The position numbers and the translations under genes were made by a program. Shown here piece by piece: positions 14,701 through 26,141 of a stretch of DNA of 45,982 nt. Position 1 is the stretch's first letter, and every line of letters starts with the position of its first letter. The notes below the pieces were generated by a model. The model was not told the DNA's origin, did no database searches, and worked only from the letters and a program-made list of their open reading frames with translations. Location of the stretch: NCBI GenBank assembly GCA_009103225.1, contig RHPI01000671.1, positions 635,933-681,914 of the forward strand. The letters are read 5' to 3'. The stretch is from Chlorokybus atmophyticus (Eukaryota; Streptophyta; Chlorokybophyceae; Chlorokybales; Chlorokybaceae).

Positions 14701-16116
14701 CGGTGTGCGAGTGCATATAATACATTTTCAACGCTATTGTACGCATATGTTGTTTTTGGCGCCCCGCTAAAAGCATCCGCTTTACAAATCGGTCTTTGGT
14801 GGCTTTAGGTATGATGACAGATTTCAAAACAAACCACGTACACTTGTCGTGGTAAACTTGTTGTTGCAACGTTCAATAATTGCCTCTGCTTATTGTGCCT
14901 GCTTTGCTTGCCCTGCTAAAAAGGCTCTGCGTGTGCACGCATATTTGCGCATGAAATACCACGGTCTGTACTCACTACAACACATACCATGCATGTGGGG
15001 CTGATGTAGACGTTGTTGTTCACATCAACACTAAGGCCGTCCTTGCCACCATCCTGACCTCTACTTTTGCCTTCCCCCGTGCTTGTGCTGGTAGTTCGGA
15101 AGGGTCCTTCCCAGTTGCAATACTACTGTCCGCCTACATGTTTACTTGCCTGCCAGTCCCTTGCATGCACATAAGAATCAAACCCCTAGATTTTCAGCCT
15201 TGCCCATGGCGTGCTGTTGATGTTTGCTCCTTGTGGTCGCTTGTTGTGTTTGATGTTCGATGTGCTATGTTTAGTGCTTTTTGCTTTGTGGCCCCTCGAT
15301 TCTATCATGTGCATGCTCCCGTGCTGTGCAGGTAGCTGAGCCATTGCTGCTACAACTCCGTACCATCCTTGCGTGCCATCACGCACATAGCAAGCGCCTA
15401 GGTGCAGCGCCCCGTAGTGCCAAGCTAGCTTTGCCTTGGTTGTTTTGTGCTGATAAATGCAATGCGGTGTTGTGTGTTTTGTTATGCTGATGGCCCCATT
15501 GCTATACCATATACATATGGTTGCAAACCGAGTAGTGTGCTGAATTGGATCAAGTATGGGACTGTGTGACATGTTCAATTGGCAGCCTTCACAACCGCCA
15601 GTTGGCACCCGTGTAGTAATTGCTGTCTTGGCACATGGTAGTGTTCGTTTGGGGCTGCAAGAACCGCTTTCTGCGCGATCGCACTGAGCAACACATACCT
15701 TAAGGCGAACGGAGATCTCCCAACATCTGCATGCGCAATAAACATGCCCATAACTACTTTCAGTCCTGTAGTCGTTCTCATGGTGGTCTTACGACAGTGT
15801 TGCCAGGTCATGTGCAAATGCTACATGAACTGGGTAGCAGGTGGGCAAGGCAATTTCACAATACAACAGTTGGTTAAGCGCAAGGTGCTTGTGCCATCAC
15901 CCAAGCACTCCTACCATCAACTGCGCCTGGTTGCAGCAGCAGACGGCTACGAGCTGCTATACGACTGGTGGCATTCCTGGGCTTCTGATAGCACATGACT
16001 GCACAATTCACATAATGGACTGACCGCTGAAGCATTCTACAGCTGTCAGATTAACTACTACATACACAATCAAATAATCAAATAATTTATGCAATGAGAC
16101 TAATAGCTAGCATGTC
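11705..16116. other. Gene-poor block, partly AT-rich
   Basis: A 4.4-kb stretch with no gene I can name. The first part (to ~11.9 kb) is GC-rich and is probably PP1 promoter. From about 12.3 to 14.1 kb the composition turns AT-rich with many TATA-like runs (for example around 13260-13320), unlike the rest of the window. From 14.2 to 16.1 kb it returns to normal composition, with scattered open frames such as 15744-15998 (+) and a coding-like piece around 15010-15125 (-, containing NWEGPFRTTSTSTGEGKSR). Neither has a family I recognise. Terminal repeats, target-site duplications or transposase motifs were not seen. It may be old transposon debris. Confidence 0.4.
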
Positions 16117-19100
16117 TTAGTGCGGTGAAGGCGCCGGTGACGGCGTTGTTGATGATGACCCTCCTGATAAATGGTTGTATGTGATGTATATGACAATTAT
16201 GGCAGACCAGCCAAGAAGTAGGATGGGCCAGTACTCGCTCTTAAATGGTGACTCGTGAATGTTCTTCAGCGGCTGCCGTTGGTTGTTCGCTGCCAAGACT
16301 TCATTCGCAACTGCCCTGTTTGCATGAAATGGCGCAAAATGCACCAACAATACATTGATAACCACAGAGGCACATATGACCAATCACTTCCATTGACAAC
16401 AAGCGCGGTGTGATACCTGCGACTGTATATAGCCAGGCAGGCAGGAATTATGAACATTACGCCGACACCGCCATAGCTGCCAGTATATCCCACCAGCTCA
16501 TTTGAGTTGATGCCGGAATGCTGCATGACAGAAAATGAACCATTTGCCATCAGACCACCAAACTAGTTACCACAATCATGTCAGGTGTTGGTACTGTGTA
16601 CTTACATAAGCTGCCAGTGCGAGAATAATGGGAGGCACGCTTGCACCAATGGAAGCCCATACACGCGTGCGGGTCAGGTGTGAGAACGGGCTGGCCACCG
16701 GTGGGTCCAATAACTCGTCGCTCTCAACCTCAGCCGCGGTCACCAATGCCTGCTCCTCTTCTTCAGCCTCCCTCTCCTCCTCTGCTGCATACACGATGTG
16801 AGCATAGCAGGTAAAGGTGAAGGGGTTATGACGCTGGCAATTGCGCGCATGTGCCAGTGGACCAACCTGGGCTGAAGAGGCACAACAATGTGTTGCGCAG
16901 CGTAATGGCAATGAGAGGGAAGTTGGTGGTCAACGTAAACACTGAGCAACGCACATTGATCAGGAACAGCGTCATCAGTGATGCTGCTTGCTGGCAGTAG
17001 GACTAACAATGGTGTAACAGCATGCACCTGGGAAAAGGAGGAGAATTTCGCCTACGTAGCCATAACTTGAACTTTGCAGTTAAGGGTGAGCACAACAGCG
17101 AGCAATGGACAGCACATCATGCAGCAATCATGGTCACGGCAAGCGCAACGTTGGCAGGATATCAGTTCCCGCAAAATTGAAGGTAATGGGATCTTGAATG
17201 TCGTTTCCTGCAGCATTGCAGATAAGAGCGTGAGTAATATTCCCCCTGTATAGGGGCCTAATGTCCACATGCACATGCTGGAGTATGAACTTACCAAATG
17301 CAGCTGCTGCTGTGATAAACAGCAGCAGATAGATCAGGAACACCAAGCCGAGGGAGCCACCGATCACCAGAGTCAACCTTGACTTGTTGGAGACGGGGGT
17401 GATGATGCCGGGTATGCTGCGAGCGTAGATTGGCTTATGGGCAAGGCCCACGCACAAACATTCCGCATGTCGCAAGAGCTGTCTGCCAATGCCATAGCTA
17501 ACAGGCTTGTACCTGTGATGGCACATGAAGGCATACACAGCACCACCAAAGAGGTTCGGCAAGCCGCTGCAGGAAGATGCACAAATGACGAGTTCAGCTT
17601 GCAAACATGAACAGCAAAGGCCAACCATGGACAAAGCCAGAGGTGCTGATGTGATGCTCTAAAGATAATGACTGCAGTTGCGCAGGGCAAGGACCAAATA
17701 CAACTCAAGAACATGCCTGAACTCCCACTTGGGTATTGATTCAAACTGGGCGCCAGTCGCACGCCGCAAGAACAAAATAATCATGCTGAGCCACAATTAT
17801 GTTGCGTGTGTCAGTGCAGATGACCAATACCCAGACTGAGGGTATATATAGCTTGCTCATGAAAGCCACGTACGTAAAGAGAGCTGCATTGCGCACCGCC
17901 TGCAGCAAGGGGCAAATCAGCAAAGGGCACGATGATAACATACATGATAACCAAGGATTCAGAGTTCTGTTAGGTGTGCAGGGCTTACCAGGGTTGTAAT
18001 CTGTAGCGGCTTTGTCTTCTGGAAGTCAAAAAAACTGCAAACACAACATATAGATCCTCTGAACACAGCTGTGAACAGTTCAACATGCCATGTTCCGCCT
18101 GGAACCATGCGACAGCGTTGCAAAGCCAATGTTGTCATCAAATCATGTGACTGCTACTGCTGCACTCACCAAAATGGTAGCACAAGAAGAGCGAACATGC
18201 CAAGTACGATGTCAAACAACAGATGGTTCAGCCAGCCACCGTCGAGCTGGCCAGGGCCAAGTGCCGATGATAGGAACCCTATCAGCGATGATGGCACGAA
18301 TGTGGCATAAATTGTGAGATCGCCAAACAAGTACACCTGCCAAAGGAAAGGTACGCAGTGTGTGTACCGGCTACAGCAAGCTCGACACAACAGCGAAACA
18401 AACGTCCCTGGCAAACATCTAAGTTTGCTACAGTACTGTTTCACCAGCAACAGATTGATTGATGGTCACTGCACGCTAACAAAGATTCAGATCAAGTCCA
18501 TACCAAAATTGTGGCGTAGAACAACTTCTTCCCCAATGGACTGAAGAAGAGATCTGCCATCTGCGATGATGCAGTGAGTGACCAGGCGCCAAGTACAAAA
18601 CAATAACCTAGACATCCCGTATGGTCGCAACCTCACCTCCCCAAGTTCAACTCTCCGAGTAATCTTGAATATTGATCCACTGGCATGTTTGGAACCTGGG
18701 CTGTGCTTTGCACTCGGGCTGGGGCCATCTGCGTCTCCTTTGTGCGCCTCAACATCCTGTGTAGAAGCGAGAGGTACAGTGCATAGGAGCAAGAGGTACA
18801 GCGCAGGCTTGCATGTCCACGCAAGCCCGAGGCACATCATGTCAACTATACACACGGTGCTCAACCTGATGTCGAATATGCAGAATGGCATTTGCCGCAG
18901 CGCCAGCCTCAACCACGAAAGTTACAGCTACAAAGCTGTAGTGATGAAGTTGTTCAGCACTGACAAAGATGATGATCACCTTGAGAACAAAACCATCGCC
19001 AGCCTTCTCAACCAGTTTTACACAAAGTTGAGTCCTACCTCAAGAATGCGACGAGGGCAAGGAAGACAATTCCCAATCGCTGCGTAATCAGATTAGGTCA

Positions 19101-20003
19101 GCAAGGGTGTTTTGTATGAGATGAGCGTCGTGTGTAAACTTACCGAGCCTCCCTTGCTGAGCACAGCTGGCAGCGCTAGCACGCCAGTGCCAACCACTAG
19201 GTTGAAAAGGTAGCTGCAACCATCCATGCGATGGCACAGTGATTAGTTCAACCATTTGGCCCACAAACAACATGTACGGAAAGAGCAAGTGTCATTCATA
19301 GCTCTGCATGGCTGCCATTAGATGGTTAAACCAAAAAGCCCCTTCATACCAACCGCAGAGCAGGCTTGACAGCATCAAAACAGCTGCGACACCAATCTCT
19401 TCAAACTCCTAGCATTATATGTCCGTCTTTGCAATGCCAGCGTAATGACAACAAGCTTAACATGCGCACAGCTCACAAGCCACTTACAAGCCAACCATTC
19501 ACAGTTCGTGCAGCATGCGTTTGACTTCCATAAGCGCACCCTTTCAGCTTTATAACTGCTTTATATACCGCTACCGTGCATTCTGAGCAGGCCAACAAAC
19601 CTGAGAGCAATGACAACGTGCCAGAGCTGGTGCTGTGCAACCTGACGGCCAACCATTTTCTCAAGTGGTTGAACGAATACTCGGCGTACATGTAAGCGAA
19701 CGACTGACACAAGAAGACAGATCCCCAACTGAGAGCGAATGTTGATGTGACAGGCGTTGATCTCAACAAGCCCCCTGCGAACAACTGGGGCAACGCTGAT
19801 AAATGCTGAATGCGAAAGCGGACCAAGACATGTGCTTCGACCAAGGGAGATTACAGCTCATACAATGCCTCTAAGTCACTTGCAACAAGCAGTTTGCGAA
19901 CAGATTAACAGTAGAAGCGTAGAGCTTCGCAGCGAACGCAAACTTACATGACAGCGGTCAGGGGAGAGTACAACCGTCCTCCAGTGTCCACCCCGCCCGC
20001 CAT
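16117..20003 (-). CDS. TMEM104-like multispanning membrane protein
   Basis: A homologue of animal TMEM104, a poorly understood member of the amino-acid-transporter-like fold. Seventeen exons: 20003-19948, 19213-19144, 19079-19039, 18935-18866, 18756-18637, 18560-18504, 18336-18170, 18034-17989, 17899-17831, 17745-17717, 17566-17513, 17416-17295, 17207-17163, 16986-16867, 16784-16606, 16520-16417, 16315-16117, giving ~515 residues (human ~500). Landmarks are MAGGVDTGGRLYSP at the start, YLFNLVVGTGVLALP, FVVEAGAAANA, YLFGDLTIYATFVPSSL, FCFFDFQKTKPLQITTL, NLFGGAVYAFMCHH with SIPGIITPVS, FTLTTNFPLIAITLRN and GYTGSYGGVGVMFIIPA. The acidic loop (EEEREAEEEE) and the Ser/Pro tail are local. Two junctions are non-standard: a GC donor after 17717, and the junction 17163/16986, which fits only with a non-GT donor. 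Transport substrate unknown. Confidence 0.88.
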
Positions 20004-20637
20004 GCACGCAGAAACAAGCTACCCTGACCACAAGCTGAACTTAACCACCCCCCTGCTCACACATCCGCTGACGCTTTCCTCTCATGCCACGCTAGTCCAG
20101 TGCTGGCTCACTGCGAAGAACACAAGCTCCTTGCTGCAGGCCTACAAGTCTCGTTGACCACCTGCTCCACCACGCACTCCACCGCCACAGCCGTCGCTAC
20201 CTCCCATGCCCCGGACGCCGCCTCTGCCGCCCACGCTGCTTGTGCACACTGCTGGCGCCAGTGTGTGTGGGCCAATCTGGATCGGCAGGTACTCAACGGA
20301 GCGCAAAGCGAGAAAGCCGGTCGATCCCGATCAGTTTGAACGCTTTGAAAGCCTGGTGTCACCAGTGGTGTGGCCTGGTGTGGCCTAGCTTGGTCGAGCA
20401 GGACCAGGCCAGGCGGCATTCTGGCAGCCAATGCTGCTCAGCCCACAGTGATGGGAGAATTTTGTTACTTGCTGCTGCGTGGTTGCCGCTGAGATTATTG
20501 CGTTCGCTCCGCCGGACGGCCGCAGTGCTGCTGCGGTGGTAGCGGGCAGCTGCAGACAGCCACACAACTCAACGCCGCAAGCAGCAGCTATTCGACAGTC
20601 CACAGCAAATCTTTTTGTTTGATGATTGCTGCGCAAC
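20004..20637. promoter_or_regulatory. Divergent spacer TMEM104-like / kinesin
   Basis: A 634-bp region between two divergent start codons, so it should hold both promoters. It is GC-rich and contains several tgg-cct-gg runs around 20350-20410. No TATA box or named element was identified. Confidence 0.4.
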
Positions 20638-23600
20638 ATGCCTGAAATTAACGGTAAGGTGCCTGTAATGGGTGGAGCAGACCACGTGAAGGTGTTTATC
20701 AGGTGCCGGCCGGTCTCTGAGAGGTAAATTGCACTGTCAGCCCTAGCTACAAAGAGTACATGCTCAGGCTGTAAATGCTGTTGGGTATGCGTTGCATGGA
20801 AAGCCCTGTTGTACAACAGAGAGAGGTTGCAGCAAGTGTGCAGCGTAGTGGACGTGCCAGCAGCGAGCACAGTTGTAGTGCAGGGCGCAAGCGGTGGTGA
20901 GTGCTTGCGGACGAGTACTGTCAGCATGCAAGCTAATTTTGCTTGTCATGTGCTGCAATGCGCTTGTTTTAATGGAACCAACAACTTCAGTTAAATTAAA
21001 ACAGACTGTACGTTTCGGTTCGACCAATGCTTTGGTCCGAGCACCCATGATGAAGGCGACCAGATGCAAGAAGGCCAACAAGAACTGCTTTACGACACAA
21101 TTGGCAAACCGCTTGTGGACAATGCATTGGCTGGTAAGTCAAGTTATGCCCCTGCAATTGTGTGCATGCACACGAAGCTAAGCACTACATTGTGACTGGC
21201 AGGCTGCAATGGCAGTTTGATGGCCTATGGCCAAACTGGCGCAGGCAAGACGTTCAGCATGTATGGCGAACTGGCGGAGCAAGAAGCTCAGGAAGCATGC
21301 TCTCTTCCACGTCGTGCAGGATTAATCCCGCGCATGTGCAATGGCATCTTCCAGCAGTTGAACTCAAGCCAGCATGCTCAGGTGTGTGCTGACTCTATCT
21401 TCTATTGTGGCCAATGACATTGATCAACAGGTGCTTGCAGTCTCAGGTGGAGGTAAGCTGCTATGAGGTGTACGAAGACCAGGTGTTCGACTTGTTATCA
21501 GCCGGCAAGGTGCGCCTTAACATCAGTAGAGCAACTTGCTGAACAAAAGGATTGCATGTGTAACCATGCTTTGATTCTAGGAGGCTGTCACATGTAAGCC
21601 AGGGAAGAATGCTCCAATGACAAAGACACCATCATCGCGGCAAGCATTGGGAGTGCGCACTAAAGACGGCAGATTCTTTGTGGACGGACTGATAAGGTCG
21701 TTTCCAAAACAGCTGCCTGTTGTACCGCCTGTTGTGTGGTACTATGTCTGTTTGTGTTGCCAGTGTGGTGCAATCTGGAACATGAACAACACCTCGCCCC
21801 GCGTAGAGTGCAACATCTGGCCAGTGTGCAGGCAAAAGGCTGCAAGCTACAATGACATGTTGAAGATGCTTGCTGAGGGGATGAACAGGCGAAGCACGGC
21901 CGAAACTACCATGAACGCCCACAGCTCACGGTCCCATACTTTTTTCCACATCTTCATCAAGCAACAGCAGGTGACGAGCTCGTTGAGCATTGGCACATGG
22001 ATGTGTTGGATGCAGAAGCAGATCGATGTATACATGCTGTCCTTGCGGTCAGGTTGGACGCAACTTGGCTAGCGAGATCTTGCTTGTTGATCTTGCTGGA
22101 AGTGAGCGGCGCACGAGGACAAACAACAATGCACAGCAGAAGCAGGTTGTATTCCCTGTTTTGATGGCATCATGATTGTAAAGGCTGATGTGGTAGCCTC
22201 AAATGGTGTTAATCTGGTAATTATACGGCAGGAGGCCGATGGCATCAACGTTTCCTTGACTTGTTTGGGTCGTGTCATTGATGCGAAGCGGGCAACATCA
22301 GCAACTCATGTGCCTTTTGGAGACAGTGTGCTTACAAAGTAAATGTTGCATAGTTGTTCACCAAGCTTGTTCATGACTGTACTGAATGCATGCACACGAC
22401 CACACCCGTTGTGCAGGCTGCTTGCACCAGCGCTGGAAGGCAACTCTAAGACCCACCTGCTGGCTGCCGTATCGCCAGCGAGCACAGACTGCCAGGAGAC
22501 ACTTTGCACATTACGGTATCAGCTGCAGTGAATGCACACCTGCGTTGCCAGTGAATCATGGTGTAGTAGCACATCCAGGTCTGCAGTTGACACATTTTAC
22601 CACCTGCTGAATAGGTTTGCACACCGAGCGCGTGAGGTCAAGACAGCACCCAAAGCAAACATCATCAGAACCAGTATGCACAAGCGCATGCACAGCAAGT
22701 TGCCAGATGCACTTACACGGCTCCGGCTTACACTGTGGTGCTTGCAGCATGCAACGCTGATGTCAAGGAGGCCTACTTGCAAGTTGCCAAACTGCAGCAG
22801 CAGCTGGAGACAAGCACTGCCGACAAGCAAGAGCTGCAGCAGCAGCTGGAGGCGTCGCTCCAGACTTATCAACAATGTCAACAGCAGTTGGAGGCTAGCG
22901 ATGCTGAGAAAAGTGAGCTTGAACGCCAACTTGATGACTGCCGACAGCATCTGCGTGCACAATCGCAGCAGCCACTAGCTGAGGTGTTGGAGAAGCAGAC
23001 GCTGCAACTCGCTGACTGCCTCAATTCAGCTCAGACAACGCCCTTACAATTGCATGAAGACACCCATATGTACTGTACTCCTCAGCCAAGCAAAGTGGAG
23101 AATATCACTATTGCGAGCAGCAGTGAGATGCAAGGTGTTGTTGATGGCAGCCCAGGCACACCTGAAAGTCCCTGCAATATGTCAGACAGCGCATCCGATC
23201 TGGGAGATGATGATACTGCTGCTAGCCCTGCCATGAGCAGTTTGCGGGACCGCGTCGGATGCGCGTCCAGTGAGCAACGGGTTGTGCAACTGAGTAAAGT
23301 GGTGGCTGCTTCATTTGCTGAAGCAGACGCTCCTGTTGGGTCTTCCAGGTAGTATACTTATATATCTGCACGTGCATGCGTGCGTGCGTGTGCGCTAAGT
23401 TATGAGCTGACGCTGCTTTGTTTTGCATTCCATATTCACCCAAACGTTTGCAGACCTCAGTGTACAGACCATTGCGAAGTGCGGGTGTTTGCTGAAGGTG
23501 ATGATGGCGAGGTAAGGTACAAGATTGCAGCTTGGTTGCAGCTTGATTCATCCACCTGCTTTGCAGGTGTTTGCTGTTGTTTCGCGCATCCCAAGGGCAC

Positions 23601-23818
23601 TGCCGTTGCAAGATCTCCGTCAACAACTAACTGCTATGACTGGAGTCCCGGCCAACTTTACATTTTTGCTGATAGCGGTAAGTATGTATTGCTTAATACA
23701 TAGAGTAGCCAACATTGCAACTGTGCGCTACTACCAACCCCGCACTGGTGCCATTGCGCAGGGCAAGGGGCCCGTGTCAGCATCAAGCGAGGCTGTGGTT
23801 ACTGTGGGCTCATTGCAG
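20638..23818 (+). CDS. Divergent kinesin with C-terminal coiled coil
   Basis: An N-terminal-motor kinesin, an ATP-driven microtubule motor. Fifteen exons join in phase: 20638-20723, 20820-20896, 21005-21133, 21203-21381, 21447-21509, 21581-21696, 21832-21970, 22053-22145, 22232-22338, 22417-22515, 22615-22673, 22748-23348, 23454-23511, 23567-23677, 23762-23818. Motor motifs are FIRCRP, the P-loop AYGQTGAGKT, switch I NAHSSRSH, switch II LVDLAGSE, HVPFGDSVLTKLL, and LRFAHRAREVK at the neck. The helix that normally reads INKSL reads GINVSL here, and the loop before it is unusual (RRTRTNNNAQQKQ). Exon 22748-23348 encodes Gln-rich coiled coil (LQQQLEAS repeats) and then a Ser/acidic tail. Residues from exons 23454-23677 (VRVFAEGDDGE...FLLIA) resemble a PB1/ubiquitin-like fold, weakly. 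The terminal exon with the stop is not resolved and should lie between 23.9 and 24.4 kb; one option ends at 24411. Subfamily not assigned. Confidence 0.88.
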
Positions 23819-26141
23819 GTACGCAATCTCAGCAGCTGAAATGCCAAAGTATCGCAACTGTGTAGTTGCGTTTTCCATGCATTACCAGCTGCTTGGCTTG
23901 GCTTGGCGTACTTGTAGTCATCATACTGTTATGAAGTTGATAGATTGCTCAACCTGCACACAGCTTATGCGGCTTAGTAGCGTGCATTGGACTAGAGTCA
24001 CTTTCCCGTTAACAAGGACGCTAAGCAGTGGATAGGAGTTGTGCAATGCATCGTACATATGGTCAGAAACTACAAGTTCTGCAGTCAGTAAACCATGTCA
24101 CAGACTCTGCCTCGGCTGCTTGGCAGGAATGCACTGTCTGCGTGGGTACGAGACTGGCGTGCTTGCGCGTGCACAGGCCAGTACGCAAGCCTCTTCGCGC
24201 GCTCAACAGCGAGCCTCCTAGCCAGCCTCCATTCCATGCTAAGGCTTGTGGAGTGTTTGCTGCTTGTCTGCCAGCAGCCGCAACGTCCAAGAATAAGAGG
24301 AAGCGCCAGCTGCGCAACAAGCCAGAACCTCATGACTTCAAAAGGCGAGGGGAGCTCAAGCTGGCTCACACCGCTGCCGGACCTTTGCTTCATCCTTTTG
24401 GACACCTTTAACAGGTACGATATTGGTAAAACTTCTATTGCCAGCAACACAAGGATCACATCACAGCGCTTGCTATAGCTCATCTGTGACTTGACCCTCA
24501 GGTGCCTGCACTGCAGGAGGCACAGCAACCTTCCAATCAAGATGCTGCGTACTTCACTGATGTATAGTTCATCTTGAACCTCCAAGTGTCAGCCATAGAT
24601 AGAGGTGGTACACTGACACCTGTCTATGCAAATATATGCGAACATTTGTAATCCGTACGTGTCGCAATGCTCGTTCCGCATCTGGAATAGAGGGAAGGAG
24701 CTCAGCAATAACTGCTAGGCATGAATGGGCTTCTTCATATATTTCAAAGCTGTGACCAATTGTACGCATGCACTCTCTCTGATCTGCAGGTCGATCACAC
24801 AGTCGGTAGTTGTTGCTGCTGCCTGGCCCACGCTGTACTGCATTGCACATAGAAGCACATAGTATAGTGGTTGCGGAGGCCCCGGGGGTAACTGCTCGTC
24901 CTGCCCGCTTTTGCCTGCTGGTAACTTGCACACACTATGCTCTGGTCTGCAGGTCGATCACACAGTCGGTAGTTGTTGCTGCTGCCTGGCCCACGCTGCA
25001 CTGCATTGCACATAGAAGCACATAGTATAGTGGTTGCGGAGGCCCCGGGGGTAACTGCTCGTCCTGCCCGCTTTTGCCTGCTGGTAACTTGCACACACTA
25101 TGCTTTGGCTGCATTGTATGCCTACGATGTATACTTTATGCTAGTCCACAAGTCTGGCACAGTTGGTGCAGGCTTGCATTTGCAACAGGCACTTGTTGTG
25201 GTTGCCGCGAGCTTGCATGCGCGTTGAATGCCTCATGTAGTCATGTATTGAGTGCATGCAGCTACAGCAGCGGATGCTGTAGTTATAACGCAACTGCGCG
25301 TTGCTACTGACACCGCAAGCTCCTGGGCAAGTTGTCGTGCATTGAAGCACTGAGCAAGACTGTCTGCGAACCAAGGGCAATCCTGTGACAGATCTGTAGC
25401 CTATCTGTAAGCGCTGACTAAACAACACCAAATGGAACGAGTCAGCGTAATGAAGATTTCTAAACTCCTACATGTAAAAAGTAGGGTCAGTTGGGATTAC
25501 AGATACAACGATGACCAAAAAAACCTCAACACACAGTCGGTAGCACGCAAGTGCGCATCTTGACCTGGTGGTTGTGGGGCATTGAGGTTAGTGTGTTAGC
25601 AAGTGTGTTGCATGCGTGGTGTGAGCCGAATGTGCCTACCTTCCACAATGGTCGTACAGCATGCAGCTATAACTGCAAAGCACCTGCGCACGGCTGGCAC
25701 ATGCGCCAAAGAAAAGAGCATGATATGGCAGGTCTCAAATTTCTAGGCGACATGCTAGATGCACAAGAACCAAGTGCGCACAAGTGTGCCCATGCAAGAA
25801 GCATGCAGACATATGCTTGTCTGCATGCTTCGGTGAGCAGCACATTTACCTGCCCGCATGCGTGACATGAAGAGGCACATACTCCAGCAGCACACACCCT
25901 TCAGTAGTAGTGTGCACTGATAAAGTACTTGGTTGGCAACCCAGTCATTGGCATCATGCAAGCAATATTCTATTGACTCAACCTCAGAGACTCTCAAAGA
26001 GGGTACAAACCATCCAGCTACGTGTGCAGACTGATTGCTGCAGAACTTCAAAATGTACACGGCAGCAACACACCTACAAAACCGCCACTGTGCTGCTGTC
26101 AAACAACAGTGCATACAACTTATCCTAGCATAGCCAAAACC
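23819..26141. other. Kinesin 3' end and spacer towards BiP
   Basis: Should hold the last kinesin exon and the 3' flank of BiP. Plus-strand frames ending at 24411 and minus-strand frames around 24569-24800 look mildly coding but match no family I know. A 163-bp tandem duplication lies inside. Confidence 0.4.
24783..25108. repeat. 163-bp tandem duplication
   Basis: Copy 1 is 24783-24945 and copy 2 is 24946-25108. They start tctgcaggtcgatcacacag and differ at only about two to three positions (for example gctgtactg versus gctgcactg), so the event is recent. A short piece of the same motif (acacagtcggtag) occurs again near 25532. I see no terminal inverted repeats. Confidence 0.95.

Noticed and set aside
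19473-19844. Coding-like minus-strand text (SFAYMYAEYSFNHLRKWL) first taken as an N-terminal TMEM104 exon
   Set aside because: Exon 20003-19948 (MAGGVDTGGRLYSP...) joins directly and in phase to YLFNLVVGTG, matching the family start, so this lies inside intron 1.
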